Shown in pieces: positions 1-7,335 of a stretch of DNA of 15,113 nt (position 1 is the stretch's first letter; each line of letters starts with the position of its first letter). The translations under genes and the position numbers were made by a program. The notes under the pieces were generated by a model that was not told where the DNA came from, ran no database searches, and was given only the letters and a program-made list of their open reading frames with translations. This DNA comes from Aquificaceae bacterium (GTDB taxonomy: Bacteria > Aquificota > Aquificia > Aquificales > Aquificaceae): the NCBI GenBank assembly GCA_015487365.1, contig WFPT01000075.1:1-15113 (forward strand), written 5' to 3'.

Positions 1-503
1 CTCCTTTTAATCCTTTCCTCCTTTCCCCACCCTTCAACGAGCTTTTTTAAGAGCTTAAAGGTGCTATCTACTGAATTTATAAGGTTAATGGCCTGTCCCG
101 TGGGGGCGTTATCCAAGACAAAGTAATCGTAGTCCCTCTTGAAGATAAGGGAAAGCTCTTCAAGGAGGGCGGATTCTTGAAAGGCTGGATTAACTTCAAG
201 CCCCCCTAAAAGTCTTTCAACTTCCAGGTAGGTATGGGTGCTTATCAGCTCCTTTAAGAGGTTTAAAACTTCTTTTAGATACCTTTTGGATACTTCCAAG
301 GGGTCTATTTCTAAAAATTGTAGGTTTTTATTTACTTCAACCAACCCCTTACCTTCTAAGCAGAATATCCTTGAGAGGGAGTGGGTTGGGTCCGTTGATA
401 GGATTAAGGTCCTACCCTTTTGAGATAGCTTTAAGGATAGGGCGCAGGACATAGTTGATTTACCTACCCCTCCCTTACCAAAGACAAAGTAATACTTTGC
501 CAT
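1..503 (-). CDS. ArsA/Get3-family ATPase, 3' part beyond window edge
   Basis: About 167 N-terminal residues are visible and the frame runs off position 1. The start is ATG at 503-501. Seen: a deviant Walker A, GKGGVGKST (residues 9-17); a switch-I-like STDPTHSLS (36-44); and a switch-II/A-loop-like DNAPTGQ (131-137). This order matches the ArsA/Get3 (TRC40) branch of the SIMIBI ATPases, whose usual motifs are TDPAHSLSD and DTAPTGH; the conserved His of the last motif is Gln here. Family members either energise ArsB arsenite export or hand tail-anchored proteins to membranes. Only one ATPase half is visible and no ars genes are nearby, so the substrate is unknown. It begins two bases after the stop of the oligosaccharyltransferase gene, so the two are probably co-transcribed. 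Family is fairly certain, function is not. Confidence 0.8.
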   Translation of the reverse strand, partial: MAKYYFVFGKGGVGKSTMSCALSLKLSQKGRTLILSTDPTHSLSRIFCLEGKGLVEVNKNLQFLEIDPLEVSKRYLKEVLNLLKELISTHTYLEVERLLGGLEVNPAFQESALLEELSLIFKRDYDYFVLDNAPTGQAINLINSVDSTFKLLKKLVEGWGKEERIKR

Positions 504-505
504 CT

Positions 506-2455
506 CTATTGGACCCTGTAAAGGACCAGGAGGGGGAATCTGTCGTAAACCTTCTTAAAATGTTTTAACTTCTGAGTTATAACCCTGTAAAGGAGGGTCT
601 TTTCAAAGCCCTTTGTTGCGGGTAAATACACGTAAAGGTTTGGAGATAGCTTAAAGAGGGTAAAGAGCAAAATCCCCCCCTCATTTTTATAAAGGACCTC
701 CTTTTTACCCGTCTTGTAGTCTATTAGGACAACTTCATAGACGGGATAGGGCCTAAAAAAGGTTATTCTGTTTCCCCTTAAAAGGAAGTCTCCACAGTTT
801 AGGGCACCTCCCGTAAAGCCACAGAGCCTAAATCCATAACTAAGGGGTGGCCTTTTAAACTGCTTGTAAGAACCAAGCTGAGCTATGTAGGGTATGGCAT
901 AAAGGTTTGGAGTTATCATAAGATAAACCTCCTTCTTTAAGGGCTCCTTATAACTTTTGACTATCGGAATAAAGTCATCCGCCCTCATACCATCCTTGTA
1001 GTAAAAGCTAACGCTGTTGTTGGAAATTAGGGATATAAGTTTGTAGGCATATTCTTCATCTGGAGTCATAAGGCTTTGGGCTACCGCAAAAAGCTTTGCG
1101 GGATGCTTTCCACCGTTGTCTATGTAAGTTCCCCTCCTTGAGACCTTTTCTATTATGTATCCGTAATCCCACCAAGTCCATATGTAGGAGTTTTTAGGTG
1201 TAATCTTTTTTATTTCCTTTAAGTAGTTGTAGAAGGCATCGTTTATTACGGGAGAAGGTGTCCTCCTTAAAAAGTTAAAGGTAATGTCCGAGTAAAAGAG
1301 GAAAAGCATAATTAAAAGGCTTAGTGTAAAGTATATGAGTTTTAAGGGCTTATACTTTCCAAGGTAGGGTTTAACTTTAAGGTATATTAGATAAAGGGCT
1401 GTCCCTACCCCTAAACCCAAAAAGGGTGAAAGGTATATAAGGTGCCTCCTTCCTGCGGGGAAGGTGGAAAGACCAATAAGTATTAAGGGTAGGGCTATAA
1501 GGGACTGCCTCCAAAACTTAACGAAAAAGAGGGGAAGGCAAATTAAAAGTATAATAGCGCTTATCTTTGAGTTGGTCGTGTATAAAACAAAGTGGTTAAA
1601 ATCTACCTTTTGAAGTTCATTTACCGACTGGGCAAAGTTGTAGGGTAAAAAGCCAACAGCTTCCCTGAAAATCCTTTCTAAGAGGTATTGGTCTATTATG
1701 CCTTTTATAGCTTGAATGGAAAGGGCAGGTAATGAAAAGACTAAGTAAATCCCTAAGAGTATAAAAATTTCCTTAACTTTCCTTTTGTATAAAATGAGGG
1801 CAGCAGCCAAGGAGTATAGGTAAATGAAAACAAAAACTGGTTTAAAGTAGTGCCATAAAAATATTTGCATACATAAGCCTAAAATTATTGCATAAATTAA
1901 AGACCTTTTTAGTTCCCTTTCCTTTGCAACCCTTTCTACTAAAAAGAGTAATAGGAATAAGAAGAAGGGAATTAGCATATCCGTGTCAAACCTACCCGGT
2001 TGAGTTCTTAAAATAAACTCTAAGTTTAAAACTCCATAAAGGGCTCCACCTAAAAAGACCAAAGGATGTCCAAATTCCCTAATCCAAAGGTAGAGGGAAA
2101 AAACTAGAAGGGGGGAAAGGAGGGGAGGTAGGAGTAAAAAGAGTTTGTTAAGTTCAATACCAAAAATCTTAGAAATCTTTGTGGCCAAAAAGCTTATGAG
2201 GGGTGGTAGACCATAGAAAGACTGGAAGTAGCCACTTCCATCTGGGACGTTCATAAGCTTTGAAAAGTTTTTCTTTACTTCTTCACTGCCCTTGTAGTAG
2301 TCTTCGGAAATCCTTGCATAGTAATAGCAGTCATAACAGGTTAGGATGTTTTCCTTATTTAGGAGGGGTCCAACCTTATAGGTCTTTACAAGGACTAAAA
2401 CTGAGTATAGGGTTAGCAGAGATAAAAAAACTATTAAAGGTCTATACCTTGACAT
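506..2455 (-). CDS. STT3/PglB-type oligosaccharyltransferase (GT66)
   Basis: Polytopic protein of 649 residues with an N-terminal membrane segment (about 6-24), many further hydrophobic helices to about residue 390, and a soluble C-terminal domain. Seen: a first acidic motif YDCYYYAR with D42; a second, GRFDTDML, with D157 and D159; an EL5-like SVNE (277-280) equivalent to the TIxE/SVSE motif; an Arg-containing RRHLIYL (336-342) like the RFxxY helix; and the hallmark WWDYG (428-432). Family knowledge: these residues bind the divalent metal, lipid-linked oligosaccharide and acceptor sequon in N-glycosyltransferases that act on the outer face of the cytoplasmic membrane. Odd: D42 lies inside a CxxC (C40, C43), with another Cys pair at C545/C554. 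The ATG overlaps the end of nuoG by 14 bases, so translation is probably coupled. The glycan and target proteins cannot be told; no glycosyltransferases are nearby. Confidence 0.9.
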   Translation of the reverse strand: MSRYRPLIVFLSLLTLYSVLVLVKTYKVGPLLNKENILTCYDCYYYARISEDYYKGSEEVKKNFSKLMNVPDGSGYFQSFYGLPPLISFLATKISKIFGIELNKLFLLLPPLLSPLLVFSLYLWIREFGHPLVFLGGALYGVLNLEFILRTQPGRFDTDMLIPFFLFLLLFLVERVAKERELKRSLIYAIILGLCMQIFLWHYFKPVFVFIYLYSLAAALILYKRKVKEIFILLGIYLVFSLPALSIQAIKGIIDQYLLERIFREAVGFLPYNFAQSVNELQKVDFNHFVLYTTNSKISAIILLICLPLFFVKFWRQSLIALPLILIGLSTFPAGRRHLIYLSPFLGLGVGTALYLIYLKVKPYLGKYKPLKLIYFTLSLLIMLFLFYSDITFNFLRRTPSPVINDAFYNYLKEIKKITPKNSYIWTWWDYGYIIEKVSRRGTYIDNGGKHPAKLFAVAQSLMTPDEEYAYKLISLISNNSVSFYYKDGMRADDFIPIVKSYKEPLKKEVYLMITPNLYAIPYIAQLGSYKQFKRPPLSYGFRLCGFTGGALNCGDFLLRGNRITFFRPYPVYEVVLIDYKTGKKEVLYKNEGGILLFTLFKLSPNLYVYLPATKGFEKTLLYRVITQKLKHFKKVYDRFPLLVLYRVQ

Positions 2456-4199
2456 TTTTCCTAACTTCCGTTAGCTTCTTTAGGTTCTTACTCCTTTTTA
2501 GTATCCAGTTGTTTACAGTTAGGTTGAAGGAGGGGGCTTTAAAGCCTCCATTCCTTATTACTTTAACCTTTCCTCCCTCGTTAAAGCTTTGGGACTTCCA
2601 AAAGTCTAAGGTGTTTATTTTCCAAGGTAAGAAGGCCTTAACCTTAAATTGTCCAAGGGGTGTTGTAAAGGAGGAGTCCTCCTCTCCAAAGAGGGACATG
2701 GGTATAACCTGCTTTGCAACTTGGGATAGGCCGTCTTTAAAGGGAGAGGCTACTATGAGGTTTTCCACCTTCTTTAAAAGGTCAATTACTCCTTCTCCCA
2801 AGTAATCTATCAGGTCCTCTCCAAAAATTACCAAGTTTTTTATCTTTCCCTCCTCTATTAGTTTTAAAAGGGCTTCTAAGTCCGAGTAGATTTCTTTTGT
2901 AAGAGAGTAAAGTCCTAAGGTGTTTAGGTCCTTTGGTATAAAGGTTGCCCTTAAACCTCTTAGGTCTTTTAGTAGGTCCTCCCTTAAACCACCTTGACTT
3001 ATTATTATTGGAAGGTCCAAACCTTTTAGTTCTTGTAAGGAAGTAAGCTTTGGATTTAACTTCTCATCACCCTCTCCCACCTTATAAACTTCCTTACCCA
3101 TTAGGTAGTAAGAGATTACGGGGGCAGTCTGGCTGAGGTTCCCAACCAAAGCAAACTTTTCCTCTTTTAAGTTTAGTTGCCTATTTTCTATAATTTCTAA
3201 AACCTTGAAGGCATCCATACTTTGGGGGGCACTTATGTATGCGTTGGTCTCTTTTGCCAGCCTTACCACCTCCTCTATTACCTCATTACTCAAATATGGA
3301 GAAAGGATGAAGGCGGTCTCACCCTCTAATAACTTTAAACTCTCTGGAAATTGGTAATTTCTGTTTTCGTTAAAAATGTCATAACCTAAGAAGCTCCTAA
3401 CGCAGAGTTGTAGGTCTTCCGTTGCCTTTATCCTATAAACCTTTTCCTTTGACCTCCAATCTCCTTTTCCAAATTCTACTATTACTTTGCAACCCGCTGA
3501 GCAAAAACCACAGGTTGTTTCTTCTCTTTCAAGGAGCCAGCTCCTTGTCCAGAACTTGAAGGGCTTTGATATTATGGCTCCAACCGGACAGACGAATACA
3601 CAAAGGCCACACATTTCACAGCTGGAAGTGTCCAAGGGTATAGAGGTAGGGACTATGTTGGAGTGAAATCCCCTCTCTTCAACGTAAAGGGCTCTTGCTC
3701 CCACCACATAATCGCAAACCCTGGTGCATCTATAACAGACCACACAACGGTTTGAGTAATACTCTAAAAATTCACTTCCCCAGTCGGTAAAGTGTCTCTC
3801 CTTTTCCAAGGCAGAAATAGGGACCAACTGCTCCTGAGGTCCGTAAAGGGCTCCATAGTTTTGAAGGTCACACTCTCCCGCTTTATCGCAAATGGGACAG
3901 TCTAAGGGATGGCGGGTCATAAGGCTTTGGAGTATATACTTTCTGTTTTCTTCCACCAAAGGGTGCTTGGTCCAAACCTCCAAACCCTCTTCAACCCTTG
4001 TATTACAGGCAATAAGGAGCCTCTTGTAGTTTTCCACATAAACTATGCACATCCTACAGGCACCCGCTATAGGTAGCTTTGGATGGTAGCAAAAGTAGGG
4101 AACATCTATTCCCAAGCTCAGAAGGGTTTCTAAAAGGTTTTTCCCCTTTTCTACCTCGTATTCCCTCCCGTCTATCTTAATCTTTACCCTTTCACCCAT
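2442..4199 (-). CDS. nuoG: NADH-quinone oxidoreductase subunit G (short form)
   Basis: Complex I peripheral-arm subunit carrying iron-sulfur clusters, 585 residues. Seen in order: a 2Fe-2S ferredoxin domain with C37, C48, C51 and C65; the NuoG His-Cys motif H97-x3-C101-x2-C104-x5-C110; two 4Fe-4S sets, C152/C155/C158/C162 and C194/C197/C200/C204; and a CxxCxxxC at C230/C233/C237 with C266, the ligands of the N7-type cluster next to the molybdopterin-like domain. About 320 residues follow, far less than the C-terminal domain of E. coli NuoG (about 900 residues in total), so that domain is reduced. Only nuoH of the remaining complex I genes is present. The ATG at 4199 lies 16 bases after the lptA-like stop. 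A hydrogenase or formate dehydrogenase subunit with the same N-terminal modules is the main alternative; nearby nuoH favours complex I. Confidence 0.88.
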   Translation of the reverse strand: MGERVKIKIDGREYEVEKGKNLLETLLSLGIDVPYFCYHPKLPIAGACRMCIVYVENYKRLLIACNTRVEEGLEVWTKHPLVEENRKYILQSLMTRHPLDCPICDKAGECDLQNYGALYGPQEQLVPISALEKERHFTDWGSEFLEYYSNRCVVCYRCTRVCDYVVGARALYVEERGFHSNIVPTSIPLDTSSCEMCGLCVFVCPVGAIISKPFKFWTRSWLLEREETTCGFCSAGCKVIVEFGKGDWRSKEKVYRIKATEDLQLCVRSFLGYDIFNENRNYQFPESLKLLEGETAFILSPYLSNEVIEEVVRLAKETNAYISAPQSMDAFKVLEIIENRQLNLKEEKFALVGNLSQTAPVISYYLMGKEVYKVGEGDEKLNPKLTSLQELKGLDLPIIISQGGLREDLLKDLRGLRATFIPKDLNTLGLYSLTKEIYSDLEALLKLIEEGKIKNLVIFGEDLIDYLGEGVIDLLKKVENLIVASPFKDGLSQVAKQVIPMSLFGEEDSSFTTPLGQFKVKAFLPWKINTLDFWKSQSFNEGGKVKVIRNGGFKAPSFNLTVNNWILKRSKNLKKLTEVRKNVKV

Positions 4200-4215
4200 A
4201 ATGGTTAATTATAGC

Positions 4216-4629
4216 CTATCGGGGGAAAATTATAGTCCTTACCTTACCACCCTTTGCGGAAAACTCCTTGGTCTTTAAGTTGTAAAGGACCTCCTGGGCC
4301 CTTAAAAGATTTTCCCCGTATTCTAAGCTCACGTTCCCTATAAGGTGTAAGGTGGAACTTTTTAGGTCGTATATAAGCTTTTGGCAGGAGGCCCTCCTGT
4401 CTTGCCCCTTAAAGCTTAAAGATACGTTTCCCGTCGCTATCACCTTTACTGGCTTTCCATCTTTTAGTAGGACCTCAACCCTGTTGGCTTTAAGGTTTAA
4501 ATCCTTGGTGAAGAACTTAGCCTTCCCGCTGTAAATTATCCTGTCCCCTTCGTAGAGTAGCTTTTGGGCCTCACCCAAGATTGGTTGGGAAAAGAGGAAA
4601 CCAAACAGGGCTAAGATTAAAAGAGCCAC
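4216..4629 (-). CDS. lptA: LptA/OstA-like lipopolysaccharide transport protein
   Basis: Small exported protein, 137 residues if started at GTG 4629-4627. Seen: a hydrophobic N-terminal stretch (about 2-14) that fits a signal peptide, then repeated beta-strand units such as GDRIIYSGKAKFF, KVIATGNVSLSF and LHLIGNVSLEYG, the pattern of the OstA/LptA beta-jellyroll. Family role: a periplasmic bridge carrying lipopolysaccharide from LptBFGC to LptD. The start is uncertain. GTG 4629 overlaps the nuoH end by 13 bases, with a GGAG about 12 bases upstream; TTG at 4647 would add a Lys-containing N-region better suited to a signal peptide. A start at 4686 would place 70 bases inside nuoH and gives an odd N-terminus. 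It is slightly shorter than E. coli LptA (about 185). Lying between nuoH and nuoG is unusual; an LptC-like role cannot be excluded. Confidence 0.72.
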   Translation of the reverse strand: MALLILALFGFLFSQPILGEAQKLLYEGDRIIYSGKAKFFTKDLNLKANRVEVLLKDGKPVKVIATGNVSLSFKGQDRRASCQKLIYDLKSSTLHLIGNVSLEYGENLLRAQEVLYNLKTKEFSAKGGKVRTIIFPR

Positions 4630-5651
4630 TTTATGAGGGCACTCCAAATTAGGTTTATTAGGGTCAAAGGGAGCATTACCTTCCAAGCTATGGAAGTAAT
4701 CTGGTCAATCCTATACCTTGGTAGTGTCCAGTGGAGCCAAAGGACAAAGAGGACCATTAATGCGGTCTTTAACAAAAACCAAGCATAGGGAGAGAAACTC
4801 CCTAAAAAAAACAGTAGGTCTATTCCAAAGATTTTTACCGGAGCCCAACCTCCCAAAAACAAAACCACTCCTATTGCGGAAAGGGTCATAAGCTCTACAT
4901 ACCACTCCACTAAGGGAAAGGCTCCAAACTTCATCCCACCGTATTCTACGGTAAAGCCCGTTACCAGCTCTGATTCCGCTTCTTGAACGTCAAAGGGAAC
5001 CCTTCCCGTTTCCGCCAAGAGGGAAAACATATAAACTACAAAGGCTATGGGTTGTAAGAAGATATACCAAACTCCCTGCTCTATCTGCTTTTGGACTATT
5101 TCGTAGGTAGAAAGGGTCCCTGCCAAAATTATTGGTCCCATCACCGCAAAGGTAATTACTACCTCATAGGAAATTATCACCCCCGCCTTCCTCATTCCCG
5201 CTATTAGTGGATATTTTGAATTAGAGGACCAGCCGGCCAAAACTATGGAATAGACCGCCAAAGAGCCCAAGGCAAAGACCAAAAGTAAGCCTACATTAAT
5301 ATCACTTATTATAGGTTTTACCTTATGACCCAAAAGCTCAAACTCCGGTCCAAAGGGAACGAAGGCAAAGACCAAAACCGCAGAGACTATTGCCAAAATT
5401 AGGGCCAAGTTGTATAAAAAAGTTGAGGCATACCTTGGGATTAACTCCTCTTTGGTTATGAGTTTTAGGCCATCCGCTATGGGTTGCAAGAGGCCGTGCC
5501 AACCAACTACCATAGGCCCGGGTCTCCTCTGTATGTGTGCAGCTACCTTCCTCTCAACCCAAGTCAAGTAGGCTCCTAAACCCAAGGCAAAGAGTAAGGC
5601 TACCCCTATCTTTACCAAAACTAGGATTACCTCAAACAAGAGACCCTCCAT
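4617..5651 (-). CDS. nuoH: NADH-quinone oxidoreductase subunit H
   Basis: Membrane subunit of complex I forming part of the quinone cavity, 344 residues, normal family length, with about eight hydrophobic helices. Seen: the N-terminal signature WVERK (31-35) with QRRPGP (41-46) and GLLQPIADGLKL (53-64); a central NSKYPLIAGMRKAG (144-157) with following ISYEV; and the conserved loop LAETGRVPFD (212-221) with EAESELVTGFTVEYGG (224-239), whose acidic residues contribute to quinone binding and proton coupling in studied enzymes. ATG at 5651 lies 14 bases after the upstream DUF302-like stop. In most bacteria nuoH sits between nuoG and nuoI; here it is separated from nuoG by the lptA-like gene and follows sulfur-oxidation genes. 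Identity is secure. FpoH/HyfC-type homologues are excluded mainly by the nearby nuoG. Confidence 0.95.
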   Translation of the reverse strand: MEGLLFEVILVLVKIGVALLFALGLGAYLTWVERKVAAHIQRRPGPMVVGWHGLLQPIADGLKLITKEELIPRYASTFLYNLALILAIVSAVLVFAFVPFGPEFELLGHKVKPIISDINVGLLLVFALGSLAVYSIVLAGWSSNSKYPLIAGMRKAGVIISYEVVITFAVMGPIILAGTLSTYEIVQKQIEQGVWYIFLQPIAFVVYMFSLLAETGRVPFDVQEAESELVTGFTVEYGGMKFGAFPLVEWYVELMTLSAIGVVLFLGGWAPVKIFGIDLLFFLGSFSPYAWFLLKTALMVLFVLWLHWTLPRYRIDQITSIAWKVMLPLTLINLIWSALIKWLF

Positions 5652-5665
5652 AAAAAACTATCTTA

Positions 5666-6085
5666 TCAAAACTTCTTCAACTCTTCCACTACTTTTAGTA
5701 AGTCCCTTTGGGCTTTTTTAAAGGTCTCTACTGCCTCCTTGTCCATAAATTCTCCAAAGAATTTTAAGAGTGTGTCTATGTTTATAAAGCCTACAAAAAC
5801 TTTTCCGTTTTTTTCGTATAGATAAACCCTGCAAGGGGCCAAAGTCCCAAAGTAAGGGAACTTAGATAGTATCTTCTCGCCGTAGGTCAGGTTGCAGGCA
5901 TAGAATATTGCAAACTTTTTAGAAGCTTCTTCTTCTCCCAAAACCCTCATATTCACTTCCATAAGGAATTCCTTTAAAAATACCCTTGCGGTCTCAAAGT
6001 CCATATTTTCAAGGGGAGTCTCATAGTAAAGCTTTGGGGCTGAAAAGATAAAACCTATTAGAAGGATTAAAAGGAGCTTCCTCAT
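5666..6085 (-). CDS. DUF302-like exported protein (second of tandem pair)
   Basis: 139 residues with an N-terminal signal-like stretch (MRKLLLILLIGFIFSAP), so probably periplasmic. The core (about 57-112) contains FAIFYACN, a P-x-x-G-x-L-x-P-C segment (FPYFGTLAPCRVYLYE) and a G-K-V-F-V strand, matching my knowledge of the DUF302 (COG3439) alpha/beta fold. It has exactly two cysteines, C64 and C85. The upstream gene encodes a clear paralogue with its two cysteines at the same spacing, and the two genes overlap by four bases (ATGA). The pair sits between soxZ and nuoH. Biochemical function of the family is not established; a redox, persulfide or metal-related role is only inference from the paired cysteines and the sox context. 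Family call moderately sure. Confidence 0.7.
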   Translation of the reverse strand: MRKLLLILLIGFIFSAPKLYYETPLENMDFETARVFLKEFLMEVNMRVLGEEEASKKFAIFYACNLTYGEKILSKFPYFGTLAPCRVYLYEKNGKVFVGFINIDTLLKFFGEFMDKEAVETFKKAQRDLLKVVEELKKF

Positions 6086-6573
6086 CTTTGGGCCACCTCG
6101 TTTATTACTTTTATGAGCCTGTTGTAAGTTTTAAGGACTAACCTTTTAGACTCTTCTGAAAGCTCCCTTCTGAAAATCTTTATTATGGGCCTTTGGTGGA
6201 GGACCGATACATACACCTTTCCCTCCTTCTCATAAATGGCAACGGAGCAGGGAAGGAGGTTTGCCATAAAGGGAACTTCCTCTAAAACCTTTTCATAACC
6301 CTTTACTTTACAGGATAGAATTACCGTATAGTTAGGAAAGTCCTTATTTCCCCTCCTCCTTATGGCCTTTGATATCTTTAAGACCTTGACTACTCCCAAG
6401 CCCTCCTTTATTAGGTTTTTCTTTAAAAGCTCTACCGTTTGATTAAAACTTTTTCCTTCAACTTCTACATTGTAGAAGAAGAGGTCTAAGGCATTACTTT
6501 TGATGTAAAAGTATAGGACTATGGGGACTATTACAACCAGAATTAGGATAACTATGAAGATTTTCCTTAGCAT
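6082..6573 (-). CDS. DUF302-like membrane-anchored protein (first of tandem pair)
   Basis: 163 residues. A basic residue (R3, K4) precedes a long uninterrupted hydrophobic segment (about 5-24) with no obvious cleavage site, suggesting an N-terminal anchor with the rest in the periplasm. The core matches its downstream neighbour: YTVILSCKV, then PFMANLLPCSVAIYEKEGKV, then a beta strand and a C-terminal helix. C88 and C109 are its only cysteines, 21 residues apart exactly as in the paralogue. A basic patch (KAIRRRGNK, 69-77) precedes the first strand. ATG at 6573 follows the soxZ stop by one base and the 3' end overlaps the next gene by four bases, so expression with soxYZ is very likely. DUF302 family assignment is from recalled motif pattern; function unknown. 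Confidence 0.7.
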   Translation of the reverse strand: MLRKIFIVILILVVIVPIVLYFYIKSNALDLFFYNVEVEGKSFNQTVELLKKNLIKEGLGVVKVLKISKAIRRRGNKDFPNYTVILSCKVKGYEKVLEEVPFMANLLPCSVAIYEKEGKVYVSVLHQRPIIKIFRRELSEESKRLVLKTYNRLIKVINEVAQR

Positions 6574-6574
6574 C

Positions 6575-6892
6575 TTAGGGATTTACTTCCTTTTCCGCCC
6601 TCCACTTGTTGCCCTTGTTGTCCTCATACTCTAAGGTTATCTTACCCTTTTGGGGTTTTAGGTAGAAGGTAAAGACCGGGTTCTTGCTCACTCCACCACT
6701 CATCCTAAAAGAGGCTACCCTTTTGCCGTTAAACTTTACCTCCAACTTGGTAAGGTAATGGGCTGGTATCTTTTTACCCGTTACCGGGTCCTTCCTCGTT
6801 CCCGGCTCCATAGGATGGAAGATGACTACGTTAAAAAGCAAATAATCCCCTTCCCTCCTATACCTTATTATCGCTCTTCCTATTAATCCCAT
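6575..6892 (-). CDS. soxZ: Sulfur-oxidation carrier subunit SoxZ
   Basis: SoxZ pairs with SoxY to form the periplasmic carrier on which sulfur intermediates ride during thiosulfate oxidation. 105 residues from ATG 6892. Seen: VIFHPMEPG (23-31) with RKD, IPAHYL (42-47), NGK (55-57), GGVSKNP (66-72) and DNKG (91-94), all characteristic of the SoxZ immunoglobulin-like fold. No cysteine and no signal peptide, as expected for a subunit exported by piggy-back on Tat-exported SoxY. The start was chosen because an AGGAGG lies nine bases upstream and the ATG shares one base with the soxY stop (TGATG). A TTG nine bases further upstream would add only three residues and would overlap that ribosome-binding site. 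Very sure of identity. Confidence 0.95.
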   Translation of the reverse strand: MGLIGRAIIRYRREGDYLLFNVVIFHPMEPGTRKDPVTGKKIPAHYLTKLEVKFNGKRVASFRMSGGVSKNPVFTFYLKPQKGKITLEYEDNKGNKWRAEKEVNP

Positions 6893-7335
6893 CAGCCACA
6901 ACCTCCTGCAACTACTTCAACCTTCTTTAAATTATAAAGGCCTTTTCCATTTTTCAGCTTAACTATTCCCCTAACATAGGAAGTCTTTGCCATCTTTATT
7001 CTGGTCTTTACATACAGCTTTGGAATGTAGGGTGAAACCTTAAATTCTAAAATGAAGGGATTTGGGTTGTCGTCTGAAAAGATGTAAAGGGCTTCAACCT
7101 TCTTTGGGTCTAAATTTGCCAAGACTTCTACCTTTACGTTTGCCCCGTCCTCTGCAAGGTTTGGAGCTATAACCTTAACTTTGTTGGACTTTACCAGCTT
7201 CTTCTTAGAAAGCCCTGCAAACTTCCTTAATGCCTCCTCTAAGGTATAAAACCTCGGTATATCTCCAAAGGAAACTCCCGTTCCTCCAAGGACTAACCCT
7301 ACTCCCACTAACTTTATAAAGTCCCTTCTGTTCAT
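6892..7335 (-). CDS. soxY: Sulfur-oxidation carrier subunit SoxY
   Basis: SoxY carries sulfane intermediates on a C-terminal cysteine in the periplasm. 147 residues. Seen: a twin-arginine signal NRRDFIKL (2-9) followed by a Gly/Val-rich hydrophobic stretch, and a SoxY domain with ANVKVEV, DDNPNPFILEF (88-98) and VVAGGCG at the very end. C146 is the only cysteine and fits the swinging-arm position. The family usually ends GGCGG; this protein ends one Gly earlier. First gene of the cluster, with ATG at 7335 next to a divergent intergenic region and no Shine-Dalgarno sequence visible upstream. SoxXA, SoxB and SoxCD are not in the window, so which Sox branch operates cannot be read here. Confidence 0.94.
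   Translation of the reverse strand: MNRRDFIKLVGVGLVLGGTGVSFGDIPRFYTLEEALRKFAGLSKKKLVKSNKVKVIAPNLAEDGANVKVEVLANLDPKKVEALYIFSDDNPNPFILEFKVSPYIPKLYVKTRIKMAKTSYVRGIVKLKNGKGLYNLKKVEVVAGGCG
6902..6907 (-). promoter_or_regulatory. Shine-Dalgarno of soxZ inside soxY swinging-arm codons
   Basis: AGGAGG on the minus strand, nine bases before the soxZ ATG. It lies in the soxY codons for the Gly-Gly-Cys of the C-terminal arm (GCA GGA GGT TGT GGC TGA). It decides the soxZ start and implies translational coupling of the two carrier subunits. Confidence 0.75.

Noticed and set aside
2260..2805. 181-codon open frame on the plus strand across the nuoG/oligosaccharyltransferase junction
   Set aside because: Lies fully antisense to two well-supported genes; its translation shows low complexity and no recognisable motif.
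4630..4686. Upstream TTG start for the lptA-like gene
   Set aside because: Would read 70 bases inside nuoH and put a long polar segment before the signal-like stretch; GTG 4629 or TTG 4647 fit better.
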